Below are positions 28,473-36,298 of a stretch of 47,538 nt of DNA, in pieces. The stretch is from Rossellomorea arthrocnemi (lineage in GTDB: Bacteria > Bacillota > Bacilli > Bacillales > Bacillaceae_B): positions 1 to 47,538 of the forward strand of contig NZ_CAJGBF010000026.1 in NCBI RefSeq assembly GCF_904424705.1, given 5' to 3'. Below the pieces are notes generated by a model. That model was given only the letters and a program-made list of their open reading frames with translations. It ran no database searches and was not told the DNA's origin. Positions within the stretch are counted from its first letter, which is position 1. Each line of letters opens with the position of its first letter. The position numbers and the translations under genes are program-made.

Positions 28473-29339
28473 CTATTCATTCGCAATATCCCAGGAAGGA
28501 TAAAGAAGCGTATCAGGAAAATAACTAAGCGGCAAAACATCCATTCGTTCTTCAAAAATGTTCTGAAGCGTCCTGATCAATTGGTGGTCACTGTTCCCGT
28601 ATACATGTATCTTCTCAGGAGCAAGAGATAATAACGGAGCAATGGTGTATGAATCAACATATAACGGGTGATTCGTCAAAAGGCGCTTATCTATCACCTT
28701 CGTCAATTCCTGCCGCGTTACCTCTTTCATGTCTTCATCAAAGAAACGAAAGCCATACCCTGTTGAGTAAAGATGGATTGTGGACATTTTCTGCTCCCTG
28801 GATGCAAGATACTCCCGAAGCATATGAACGAACATTTGATATTCCTGCTCCATCTTATATTCATCTATGGCAAGATCCAGCATCAGGATCAGCCTTTCCT
28901 GCAGCTTCTTAAGCCTGAATTTGCTAAAGGAGTCGAATGATATTGGCGTCTTCCCTTCCAGCAAAGATTCCAAACTTTCACGGACATAACTTGCTTCGTC
29001 CCACCCTCCGATCAACTCCATCAGTTCCGGTCGTTCCCCCATCCTCATCTCTGACACGATTTCTAGTATTTGATTGATTTCATCAACATCTTCATAGAAG
29101 TAATTTTCTCTCAGGGCTGATTCGGACCAGTCCATGCATTTATCATTCATGACGAATTTGGAAACCCCGTTAAGCAGCTTTTCACTCTCTTTAAAGAAGG
29201 GGGAAACCTCTATTGTCAGATTGTAGTGAGTTGTATGTTGAAAGAGCGTTTCATGAAACCACGATTGGATGAATTCTTTATTGAGGTATTCTTGAAGCTT
29301 TATCGCATCATTTTTTTGCTTGAAAATAAATTCAATCAA
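28473..29339 (-). CDS. ytxC: Sporulation-associated protein YtxC
   Basis: A 288-residue protein of the YtxC family, found in spore formers and of unknown biochemical function. It is mostly helical and acidic, with no transmembrane segment or catalytic motif visible to me. I chose the TTG at 29339 because AAGGAGG lies nine bases upstream. The order thrS-ytxC-dnaI follows B. subtilis. Confidence 0.88.
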   Translation of the reverse strand: MIEFIFKQKNDAIKLQEYLNKEFIQSWFHETLFQHTTHYNLTIEVSPFFKESEKLLNGVSKFVMNDKCMDWSESALRENYFYEDVDEINQILEIVSEMRMGERPELMELIGGWDEASYVRESLESLLEGKTPISFDSFSKFRLKKLQERLILMLDLAIDEYKMEQEYQMFVHMLREYLASREQKMSTIHLYSTGYGFRFFDEDMKEVTRQELTKVIDKRLLTNHPLYVDSYTIAPLLSLAPEKIHVYGNSDHQLIRTLQNIFEERMDVLPLSYFPDTLLYPSWDIANE

Positions 29340-29412
29340 ACTTTCTCGCCTCCTTAAACCCAATTCCCTGATTTATATATATGGGAGGCTTGTATAAATT
29401 AGAAGTTGATGA

Positions 29413-29547
29413 GTGAATTTCTTTTCCGCGAGCCGGGATAGAGGTGGAAGCGGTGGTAAGGGTTTCGATTTCGTTTCCGTTACATATTTGGTGGGAATGG
29501 GTGTTGGCGAGGTCATTACCTATGGGCTGGTTGCGGCCGTTTGGTGA
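29413..29547 (+). CDS. Possible 44-residue small membrane protein
   Basis: This plus-strand frame starts GTG at 29413 and encodes a Gly-rich N-terminus (RGGSGGKGFDF) followed by one hydrophobic helix (VTYLVGMGVGEVITYGL) ending AAVW. The codons look coding. However, no ribosome site is at the right distance; the nearest GGGAGG is about 20 bases away. An ATG at 29409 in another frame ends after ten codons, so a frameshift relative to a longer parent is possible. It lies in the 322-base gap between ytxC and dnaI, opposite to both. I see no other gene in that gap. Confidence 0.42.
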   Translation: MNFFSASRDRGGSGGKGFDFVSVTYLVGMGVGEVITYGLVAAVW

Positions 29548-29619
29548 GCAATCTTACCTAGATTGGTGTCCGATTAACAATATATATATAAATCGCCGTG
29601 TGTACACACTTGCCCACCT

Positions 29620-29652
29620 AAAAAAAGAAAGGAAACCGCATTCGATTTCCTC
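29620..29652 (-). terminator. Terminator of the dnaB-dnaI operon
   Basis: GGAAATCG pairs with CGGTTTCC on the minus strand, then TTTCTTTTTTT, about ten bases after the dnaI stop codon. Confidence 0.85.
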
Positions 29653-29661
29653 TCCATCAAA

Positions 29662-30594
29662 CTATTCCCTTCGATTCCGCCCATCAATCAACACAGGCTT
29701 AGACAAATATTTAATCCGCTCCATAATCCGTGCAGCCTTCAGCTTTTCTTCTTCCCCGCGCTGGCTATACGTTAAATGGTGGGTCAGCTCGTTGAAGTTA
29801 AAGTTGGAAGTGAAGAATGTCGGCAGGTTTTCAAGCATCCGGTACTGCAGGATCGTACCGAGGATTTCATCTCTCCCCCAGCTGGACATGGTTTCTGCAC
29901 CAATATCATCAAGCATGAGGATTCGTGCTGATTTTACCATCTCAAGCTTTTCATTCACTGAATTATCACCGAGTGATTGTTTGATTTCCCTGAAGAACTC
30001 GGGAACGTAAACGATAAGAGACGCTATTTTTTTCTGAGCGAGTTCATTGGCCATGGCTCCAAGTAAATAGGACTTGCCCACTCCGAACTTTCCGTAAAAA
30101 TAGAGACCTTTCATTTTAGTCCCTTCTGTATAGGTCTCCACGAAATTCTTCGCAAGGCGTACTGCTTCCAGACGGCTCTTCGAATCAAGATCCAGTGTCT
30201 GGAAGGATGCCTGTAAAATATCCTTTGGTACATACAGACTTTTGATTAGACGTTGAGCACTTGTTCTTTCATCATGGATGACTTTCCGGGGACAGCGATG
30301 GTAATCGATGTCGATGGTGTTCCCCCTGATGACTAAATGAGGATCATATCCCTCCATCATATTTTTACATTCCTGCAAAGAAGGACAGTACCGGCATTCC
30401 TTGCTTTGAGAGATATACTCGTATAACTTCATCAGACTTTCATTGACCATTTCACCCGTTACGCGGCCATCATTCTTTCGGATAAAATCTTTCACATCAT
30501 TGTTTTCAAGAATCTCTTTTTTCATTTGTTCATATCGTTGTTGAAACGAACCAGAAGTCGCCAACCTTTTTAAGGTGTTATTGATTCTCTCCAT
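29662..30594 (-). CDS. dnaI: Primosomal protein DnaI (helicase loader)
   Basis: DnaI is an AAA+ ATPase that loads the DnaC helicase hexamer onto DNA at origins and restart sites. The 310-residue protein has the N-terminal Zn-binding domain (Cys67, Cys70, Cys76, Cys101) that contacts the helicase and a C-terminal AAA+ domain with Walker A GKFGVGKS at 168-175 and Walker B RILMLDDIGAE. I chose the ATG at 30594 because AGGTGA lies eight bases upstream and it matches the B. subtilis length; a GTG at 30606 in frame is the alternative. It overlaps the end of dnaB closely. Confidence 0.95.
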   Translation of the reverse strand: MERINNTLKRLATSGSFQQRYEQMKKEILENNDVKDFIRKNDGRVTGEMVNESLMKLYEYISQSKECRYCPSLQECKNMMEGYDPHLVIRGNTIDIDYHRCPRKVIHDERTSAQRLIKSLYVPKDILQASFQTLDLDSKSRLEAVRLAKNFVETYTEGTKMKGLYFYGKFGVGKSYLLGAMANELAQKKIASLIVYVPEFFREIKQSLGDNSVNEKLEMVKSARILMLDDIGAETMSSWGRDEILGTILQYRMLENLPTFFTSNFNFNELTHHLTYSQRGEEEKLKAARIMERIKYLSKPVLIDGRNRRE

Positions 30595-30606
30595 CGTTAT
30601 GTTCAC

Positions 30607-31995
30607 CTACTTCCGAAAATTTTTAAGCTCTTCTTCGAGTTTTTTCTTTTCTGCTTCGAAATCGTATCCTTCTGCAGGAGTATCGGATTCTTCCGATACT
30701 TCGTCTTCTTTGAACCAGTCCGGCAGTTTCTCTGTACGAATCGGTTTTCTCCGCCTGTTCGATTTGGATTCTTTTTTACCTTCAGCCCACTCAAGATATT
30801 GCTTATGTTCCTTTTTCGCTAACTCCATTGCTTCATTTGCCGATGTCACTTTTTTTCTCGACCAGTGAGACGCAATTTTTTCCATATAACCCTTTGTCAG
30901 CTTCATGTCCGTTTTTAATAGCACATATTGTACCAGCACATTCATGACGCCGATCGGCAACTTCTGTGACATGAGTACTTCCTCGACGGCTTGCAGATCT
31001 GCTTTGGAAGGAGAGCCGCCATTGGATATGTCCGATAATACGTCCTTCGGTGATGTGGTTTCCAGGTATTCAATGAGCTCTTCTTCCTGAGAAAGCGGTT
31101 TATCCCGTGCGACAGGCTTCTTCGTTTCCATTCGCGTCGTCAAATCCGGCAGTTGATCCCCTGTCTGCATACCGTACCAGTCACGGGCAGTCTTACGCAG
31201 CAATTCAATATCAATCGTATCGTCCGCATCCAGTGAACTTAAGACAATATTCTTCATTTGAAGAGGATCGATCCCATACAGATAACTCAGCTTTAAAACG
31301 GTTTCCTTCACTTTCGGCGTAAAGGCTTTACGCGGGACCATGGATTCGGATAATCCGGCAAGTAGCAGTTGAAAATCAAAATCAACTTCGTCCAATGCAA
31401 GTCCATCATTCTTTCCGTATTTCATATATTGTTCACCTGATCCGGTTTCCGAATCCACATTTGCATCATGGTGAAGAAAATTGATTTGTTCAGATGTAAA
31501 GACATCTTGAAAGGAACGGGTAATATTGGTGTACTGTTTTTTATCAACGGACACATCCGTGAAAAATTTCTTCAAACGTAAATAATGAGTCCGGCCGATC
31601 TTACGGTAAAGATAGACATTCAACATTCCATCGTGAAAAAATTCCTCTGCTGACAGAGGAGGCTGCAGCTCATAGAGAAAACTCCGTGCCTCACCGTCCT
31701 TGTTTTCATAAGCCTTTAATAACCCTATTCCCTCAAGCTTCATCCTAGCCTCATACACATCCTGAAGATTGACAGAAAGAACGTTCATTAGATGATAATG
31801 GGTTGAATCTGTCGACCAAAGGCGGTTCTCTTCAACCTCTCCCCATAAACTCATATAGAGACTATAGCAAATGGAACCGATTAATGGCTGGTATAAAAAT
31901 GTGATAATTTTCCTGTCGTATTCCTGAAGCATCCCGTTTGTCCCTACCGTGTAGTGATCGACTGGCTGTATTTCGTTCCAATGCTTCTTCATCAT
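30607..31995 (-). CDS. dnaB: Replication initiation and membrane attachment protein DnaB
   Basis: In Bacillus, DnaB (not the helicase) acts with DnaD and DnaI to load the replicative helicase. The 462-residue protein has the DnaB/DnaD winged-helix N-terminus (HYTVGTNGMLQEYDRKIITFLYQPLIG) and a C-terminal DnaB-DnaD (DDBH2) region with YLETTSPKDVL. It is followed closely by dnaI, an operon conserved across Bacilli. Confidence 0.95.
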   Translation of the reverse strand: MMKKHWNEIQPVDHYTVGTNGMLQEYDRKIITFLYQPLIGSICYSLYMSLWGEVEENRLWSTDSTHYHLMNVLSVNLQDVYEARMKLEGIGLLKAYENKDGEARSFLYELQPPLSAEEFFHDGMLNVYLYRKIGRTHYLRLKKFFTDVSVDKKQYTNITRSFQDVFTSEQINFLHHDANVDSETGSGEQYMKYGKNDGLALDEVDFDFQLLLAGLSESMVPRKAFTPKVKETVLKLSYLYGIDPLQMKNIVLSSLDADDTIDIELLRKTARDWYGMQTGDQLPDLTTRMETKKPVARDKPLSQEEELIEYLETTSPKDVLSDISNGGSPSKADLQAVEEVLMSQKLPIGVMNVLVQYVLLKTDMKLTKGYMEKIASHWSRKKVTSANEAMELAKKEHKQYLEWAEGKKESKSNRRRKPIRTEKLPDWFKEDEVSEESDTPAEGYDFEAEKKKLEEELKNFRK

Positions 31996-32062
31996 AGTTG
32001 GATTCTACCTTTCAAGAAATAAAGAGAAAAGAGCCAAAGAATACCATCTTCAGCTCATTCTT

Positions 32063-32518
32063 CTACTCTTTTTTTATTAATTCTTTTAATTCGTCTATAA
32101 ATACATTAATATCTTTAAATTGTCGATATACAGATGCAAAACGGACGTATGCCACTTCATCTACTTTTGCAAGATGATCCATGACCATCTCACCGATTTT
32201 CACAGATTCCACTTCAGATGCTCCCTGATTTCGAAGGTCCTTTTCAATATCAGTGGAGATCCTTTCTAATCTTTCAAGAGGTACAGGGCGCTTCTCACAT
32301 GCCTTGATCAGTCCTCTCAAAATCTTTTCTCGACTAAACTCTTCTCTTACCCCTTCTTTTTTCACCACAATTAAAGGAAGCTCTTCAACCTTCTCAAAGG
32401 TCGTGAAGCGAAAATTACATTCTTCACATTCTCTTCTTCTCCTGATTGAACGTCCTTCATCAGCAGGTCGGGAGTCCACTACTCGTGTACCATTATGCTG
32501 GCAAGACGGGCATTTCAT
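32063..32518 (-). CDS. nrdR: Transcriptional repressor NrdR
   Basis: NrdR represses ribonucleotide reductase genes when dATP is bound. The 151-residue protein has the zinc ribbon (Cys3, Cys6, Cys31, Cys34; [10 protein letters not shown] and [18 protein letters not shown]) and an ATP-cone ([19 protein letters not shown]). I chose the ATG at 32518, which is the family start, with CGGAG upstream; upstream codons in frame lack homology. It precedes dnaB with a 67-base gap. No NrdR box is seen nearby. Confidence 0.96.
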   Translation of the reverse strand: MKCPSCQHNGTRVVDSRPADEGRSIRRRRECEECNFRFTTFEKVEELPLIVVKKEGVREEFSREKILRGLIKACEKRPVPLERLERISTDIEKDLRNQGASEVESVKIGEMVMDHLAKVDEVAYVRFASVYRQFKDINVFIDELKELIKKE

Positions 32519-32599
32519 AATATCAGCTCCGTTAAACATACTATTACCTTCATCATATAAAAAAGCTGCGACATACACAAGCTTCTATAGGATTTACCG

Positions 32600-32980
32600 T
32601 TATTTCACTTTCGTCAATTCGCTATCGAGCTGGTGATAATAATGGCTGATTTGCGCTTTTAATACTGTATATGTACCAAAGATCTTTCCTTTATCTGCAC
32701 TGATCTTGAAATCGACCGCCGTTTCAAGGGGTCTCACCGTTATGACCGTGGCAACGATAAACAATTGAGGCGTCCCGTTTTTCCGGACCGTGATTTCCCC
32801 TCTGTCCTTGGACTGGGAGATCACCTCATACTCTGACGATGAGAATAATCCCAAAACTGCATTAAATGCCCCTTGATGCATGGATTTATAATAGCGTGAT
32901 TGCAACTCTTTATCTTCATGCCGGTCGGATGTTTCACATTCCGATTGAAATCGCTTTAACAGGGTACGTATCCCACTCAT
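32600..32980 (-). CDS. Uncharacterised cytosolic protein between nrdR and speD
   Basis: A 126-residue protein without a signal peptide or membrane helix. It reads MSGIRTLLKRFQSECETS and later SSSEYEVISQSKDRGEITVRK, a mixed alpha/beta protein. AAAGGGAGG precedes the ATG. Its position matches the small ytcF gene of B. subtilis, but I cannot confirm the family. It is not a member of any domain I know. Confidence 0.75.
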   Translation of the reverse strand: MSGIRTLLKRFQSECETSDRHEDKELQSRYYKSMHQGAFNAVLGLFSSSEYEVISQSKDRGEITVRKNGTPQLFIVATVITVRPLETAVDFKISADKGKIFGTYTVLKAQISHYYHQLDSELTKVK

Positions 32981-33063
32981 ATCAAGTTCCTCCCTTTAGT
33001 TACCCTTATTTTACACGAAAAGGCCCGATTGAAAAACCCAAAAGTGTACAATGAATCATCGCA

Positions 33064-33096
33064 CAAAAAAAGAGATGCATAAATCACGCATCTCTT
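33064..33096 (-). terminator. Terminator of speD
   Basis: GAGATGC pairs with GCATCTC, followed by TTTTTTT on the minus strand, 16 bases after the speD stop codon. Confidence 0.92.
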
Positions 33097-33111
33097 CTGA
33101 GTTATTATCGA

Positions 33112-33492
33112 TTAAAGGGCTTGAGCCTGAGACTTTTTCACTTGTACCGGACCCATACCACGCGGCAATTCAATCGTTTCGCGTGTGTCAGCACCAAGAG
33201 CATCTGCAATATATTCAGCAGCGATATTAGGATCTAAATCACCGCAAGTATATACATCAATACTGGCATAGCCATGTTCAGGAAAGCTGTGGATGGTTAA
33301 GTGTGATTCTGAGATGATCACCACTCCACTCACACCTTGAGGAGCAAATTTATGGAAAGCTACCTCACGAACTTCTGCACCTGACTTAAGCGCAGCATCT
33401 ACGAATGTTTTCTCAATTCCTACTACATCGTTTAATTTTTCAAAATCGCAACCCCATAATTCAGAGATTACATGACGACCCATTGTTTCCAT
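33112..33492 (-). CDS. speD: S-adenosylmethionine decarboxylase proenzyme
   Basis: It makes decarboxylated SAM for spermidine synthesis. The 126-residue class 1B enzyme self-cleaves between Glu62 and Ser63 in [14 protein letters not shown], which leaves a pyruvoyl group, and His68 and Cys83 are in place. The ATG is preceded by GGGGGAAATACG. It has its own promoter, a long structured leader (33493-33650) and a terminator, so it is a single-gene unit. Confidence 0.97.
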   Translation of the reverse strand: METMGRHVISELWGCDFEKLNDVVGIEKTFVDAALKSGAEVREVAFHKFAPQGVSGVVIISESHLTIHSFPEHGYASIDVYTCGDLDPNIAAEYIADALGADTRETIELPRGMGPVQVKKSQAQAL

Positions 33493-33650
33493 TTTCGTAT
33501 TTCCCCCTTTGACATGATTTTTTTCGTCAAAATGAACGAATCCTTTGGCAAAATCTTAACTACCACGGGGGAAAGTTAGTCCGAAGAGGTCCTAACCCTT
33601 TAAGTAGTTAAATCAGTATTCATTTGCTAATAAGAAGTTCACGAAAAATA
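33493..33650 (-). promoter_or_regulatory. Structured 5' leader of speD
   Basis: The leader is about 145-155 bases, unusually long for a single-gene unit. A stem-loop at 33554-33613 has an outer stem TTAACTAC / GTAGTTAA, an inner GTTAG / CTAAC stem and an apical CC/GG closing pair around TCTTC. No U-run follows, so it is not a terminator. It could control speD translation or stability in response to polyamines or SAM. No known riboswitch class fits that I recognise. Confidence 0.55.
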
Positions 33651-33678
33651 GTATACTTTGTTTAAATCTCTTTTGCAA
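33650..33678 (-). promoter_or_regulatory. Sigma-A promoter of speD
   Basis: TTGCAA (33673-33678), a 17-base spacer and TATACT (33650-33655). Confidence 0.75.
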
Positions 33679-33747
33679 TAAATTTTTATAAAGTTTTTCA
33701 TATGGGTGGGTAATCGTTTGATTTGGCTATAGTGTAAAAACCATGAC

Positions 33748-33870
33748 CGTTCCTTTCCGCTGCAGGCACTCGCTTTCCGCGGGGCTGGCGGTGAGCCTCC
33801 TCTGCATTTCGATCTGTCCAGCTTTTCCCGAGGGAGTCGAGTGCCTTCCGCTTCCATCCACTCTTTGGTA
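33748..33870 (+). repeat. GC-rich dispersed repeat, complete-looking copy
   Basis: A block of about 123 bases of clearly higher GC than its surroundings. It contains CGCTTTCCGCGGGGCTGGC, then GGTGAGCCTCC, GTCCAGC, and TTTCCCGAGGGAGTCGAG, ending TTCCGCTTCC. It matches 35322-35557 in its left part and right end, and 103-145 in its right end. It lies between the speD promoter and gapB. No ORF is plausible in it. Repeats of this type are common in Bacillaceae intergenic regions. The rest of the 576-base gap holds the speD leader and promoter and the gapB terminator. Confidence 0.8.
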
Positions 33871-34000
33871 CTACACTAGTTTCACATTTTTACAGATAGA
33901 GGAAATCAACTCTTTTAAAGGTTACAAACAGACTTTACACGATAGCATCTAGATTCCTTCACTTTAAGAGAACTTACCCTGCCCATTTATTAAAGTGTAA

Positions 34001-34036
34001 TAAAAGAAAAGAACGCACCTGAAAAAGGCACGTTCT
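34001..34036 (-). terminator. Terminator of gapB
   Basis: AGAACGTGCC pairs with GGTGCGTTCT, followed by TTTCTTTTA on the minus strand, about 30 bases after the gapB stop codon. Confidence 0.85.
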
Positions 34037-34068
34037 AATATGTCACTTTATGATTTATGTTGGTTCTT

Positions 34069-35097
34069 TCAAACGTTGACTTCTTGTTTAGCGTGCATTT
34101 TACTTGCGACGAATTTAGCCAGGTCGACGACGCGGCATGAGTAGCCCCATTCATTGTCGTACCAAGCCAGCACCTTCACTTTGCGGCTGCCCATAACCAT
34201 CGTGGACAGTCCGTCAATGATGGCTGAATGAGGGTTTGTATTAAAGTCGATTGAAACCAATGGTTCTGTTGTATATTGAAGTACTCCATGGAGGGAACCA
34301 AGGGATGCCGTAATGAATGCTTCATTGATTTCTTCAACGGTTACGTCTCTTTTCACATCCACTACCAGATCGACTAATGAAACGTTGGGAGTCGGTACAC
34401 GCAACGCCATTCCATGAAGCTTCCCGTTTAATTGCGGAAGTACCAGGGATAATGCTTTCGCTGCACCAGTAGTCGTCGGGATGATCGATTGTCCGCACGC
34501 TCTCGCTCTTCTTAAATCTTTATGTGGGTTATCGATATTCTTCTGATCATTCGTGTAAGCATGGACGGTCGTCATGAGACCGTTTTCAATTCCAAACTGC
34601 TCATCTAACACTTTCGCAACCGGAGCTAAACAGTTTGTCGTACAGGAAGCGTTGGAAATGACGCTGTGTTCTTCTATATTTAATGCGCTTTCATTTACAC
34701 CCATCACAATCGTTACGTCTTCATTTTTACCAGGGGCCGTCACAATGACTTTTTTGGCTCCAGCTTCTAAATGAAGGCTCGCTTTGTCTTTTGAATTGAA
34801 TTTTCCAGTCGCTTCAATCACGATATCGATGTTCAGTTCATTCCAAGGTAAAGCTTTAGGATCACGATTACTTAATAGTAGGACACGTTTCCCGTTGACG
34901 ATGAGGGCGTCATCTTCTGTCACCACATCTGCCTGGAATGTACCATGATTTGTGTCATACTTTATTAAATGAGCTAATGTTTCAGCCGGGTAGCTTGCGT
35001 TAATGGCTACAACCTCTAAGTTATCCTCTAATATCGCTTTTCTGAAAACCATTCTTCCGATACGTCCAAAACCATTGATTGCAATTTTCGCCTTCAT
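34069..35097 (-). CDS. gapB: Glyceraldehyde-3-phosphate dehydrogenase, gluconeogenic type (GapB)
   Basis: GapB makes glyceraldehyde-3-phosphate from 1,3-bisphosphoglycerate with NADPH during gluconeogenesis. The 342-residue protein has the Rossmann start AINGFGRIGR, the catalytic Cys152 in SNASCTTNC, and TTVHAYTNDQKNIDNPHKDLRRAR. I assign GapB rather than GapA from its place beside speD and coaE as in B. subtilis, and from the CcpN-type sites upstream. Expression would rise on gluconeogenic carbon sources. Confidence 0.94.
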   Translation of the reverse strand: MKAKIAINGFGRIGRMVFRKAILEDNLEVVAINASYPAETLAHLIKYDTNHGTFQADVVTEDDALIVNGKRVLLLSNRDPKALPWNELNIDIVIEATGKFNSKDKASLHLEAGAKKVIVTAPGKNEDVTIVMGVNESALNIEEHSVISNASCTTNCLAPVAKVLDEQFGIENGLMTTVHAYTNDQKNIDNPHKDLRRARACGQSIIPTTTGAAKALSLVLPQLNGKLHGMALRVPTPNVSLVDLVVDVKRDVTVEEINEAFITASLGSLHGVLQYTTEPLVSIDFNTNPHSAIIDGLSTMVMGSRKVKVLAWYDNEWGYSCRVVDLAKFVASKMHAKQEVNV

Positions 35098-35119
35098 AAA
35101 TCCGGCTCCCCTCTATATT

Positions 35120-35130
35120 AATGTTATACT
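35120..35130 (+). promoter_or_regulatory. CcpN operator, downstream site
   Basis: AATGTTATACT matches the CcpN consensus TRTGHYATAYW at 10 of 11 positions, in the opposite direction to the site at 35153-35163. It lies in the gapB 5' leader. Confidence 0.65.
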
Positions 35131-35152
35131 TATATGTTTATTTGCTAAAAAT

Positions 35153-35180
35153 AGTATAACATATTTAGAGAATTAGTTAA
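35153..35180 (-). promoter_or_regulatory. gapB promoter with an overlapping CcpN operator
   Basis: TTAACT (35175-35180), a 16-base spacer and TATACT (35153-35158). The sequence TATGTTATACT (35153-35163, minus strand) matches the CcpN consensus TRTGHYATAYW at all 11 positions and overlaps the -10. In B. subtilis, CcpN represses gapB on glycolytic carbon through sites of this sort. Confidence 0.75.
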
Positions 35181-35321
35181 TAAGTATTTTGCGGATTTTA
35201 AATGTTTTATTATTCTGATAAATAGGCTTATTGTATGTATATTTTTGTGGTGTGGATTCATACTTGATTTCAAATGTTACCGATTAATAACTTGACGGGT
35301 TTCATGTGCTGGTTGAGTTCC

Positions 35322-35557
35322 ACTCCAGGTTCTCGCTTTCCGCGGGGCTGGCGGTGAGCCTCCACGGCTGCAGGTAGTGTCCTACCCTTGTCCAGCTCCG
35401 GCGGCTAGCCCCTCGAGGTCATAAGCTAAATGGGCCAAGAAGGCAAAAAACGCCTTCTTAGGCCCATTCATCTTATGCTTGTCGGGGCTGAGCAAGCCGC
35501 CTCCGCTTTTCGTTGTTTCCCGCAGGAGTCGAGCAACCTTCCGCTACACTCAACATG
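35322..35557 (+). repeat. GC-rich dispersed repeat interrupted by a long hairpin element
   Basis: The left part (CGCTTTCCGCGGGGCTGGC, GGTGAGCCTCC) and the right end (TTTCCCGCAGGAGTCGAG, ACCTTCCGCT) match the copy at 33748-33870. Between GTCCAGC and TTTTC, which are adjacent in that copy, an inserted segment of about 112 bases lies at 35396-35510. It folds as a long hairpin: GCGGCTAGCCCC with GGGGCTGAGCAAGCCGC, then an inner AATGGGCC-AGAAGGC pair. The surrounding gap (35181-35660) contains nothing else I recognise. Confidence 0.8.
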
Positions 35558-35621
35558 AATACCATGATGGTACCAATAATAAATATCAAATCATTCCATT
35601 CCAATTCCCCTTTTAGACAAA

Positions 35622-35652
35622 ATAAAAAACCGACAAGGATTTCTTGTCGGTC
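35622..35652 (-). terminator. Terminator of the polA-mutM-ytaF-coaE unit
   Basis: ACCGACAAG pairs with CTTGTCGGT, followed by TTTTTTATTTT on the minus strand, 11 bases after the coaE stop codon. Confidence 0.92.
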
Positions 35653-35662
35653 ATTTGTGATG

Positions 35663-36268
35663 CTATGGTTGTAAGTCCCACTCTGCTAATAGAGCCTCAA
35701 GTTGTTCTTTTGTCTCATGGAGTGATCCGTTGTTGTCGATGACTGCGTCGGCAAGGTTCACTTTATCCTTTAGGGGGAATTGGGAAGCGATGCGGGATGC
35801 TGCTTCTTCACGGTTGTAGTGATTCCGTTCCATTAAGCGAGATAGCTGGGTTTCTTCGTTCACATATACTACGAGTGTGCGATCGACCATCCACGTAAGG
35901 TCGCTTTCAAATAGTAAGGGAATATCCATGAAAATCGTGTGTTTGCCTGCCGCTATGGCTTCATCTTTATGCTGCAGCATCATGCTTCTGACGGCTGGGT
36001 GCACGATGGCATTCAGTTTTTTTCTTTTTTCTTCAGAGTTGAAGATGATTTGACCGAGTTTTTCCCGATTGATGGTTGATTCGTTTTCGTGAAGGATCCT
36101 TTCACCGAATTCCTCAACAATGGCAAGATAAGCCGGCTGACCAACTTCTACGACCATACGGGCAGCCAGGTCTGCATCGATGACGGTATATCCCTTTTCA
36201 TTTAACATGGTTGAAACGGTACTTTTACCACTGGCAATTCCTCCAGTTAATCCAATAATGCTAGCCAT
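35663..36268 (-). CDS. coaE: Dephospho-CoA kinase
   Basis: The last step of coenzyme A synthesis. The 201-residue P-loop kinase has Walker A GGIASGKST, the LID region, and DIPLLFES. I chose the ATG at 36268 (MASIIGLTGG) because AAAGGAT lies upstream; a further in-frame ATG at 36286 has no ribosome site. It follows ytaF by 30 bases in the polA-mutM-ytaF-coaE order of B. subtilis. Confidence 0.95.
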   Translation of the reverse strand: MASIIGLTGGIASGKSTVSTMLNEKGYTVIDADLAARMVVEVGQPAYLAIVEEFGERILHENESTINREKLGQIIFNSEEKRKKLNAIVHPAVRSMMLQHKDEAIAAGKHTIFMDIPLLFESDLTWMVDRTLVVYVNEETQLSRLMERNHYNREEAASRIASQFPLKDKVNLADAVIDNNGSLHETKEQLEALLAEWDLQP

Positions 36269-36298
36269 GATCGTATCCTTTCCCATACTCGCCGGTTA

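Noticed and set aside
29444..30010. A 188-codon plus-strand open frame
   Set aside because: It runs antisense to the well-supported dnaI gene and has no ribosome site or family resemblance. It is a shadow of dnaI for most of its length.
32063..32518. NrdR boxes or SOS (LexA) boxes near nrdR, uvrC and polA
   Set aside because: I looked for paired ACA-type NrdR boxes and CGAAC-N4-GTTCG sites and saw no convincing match.
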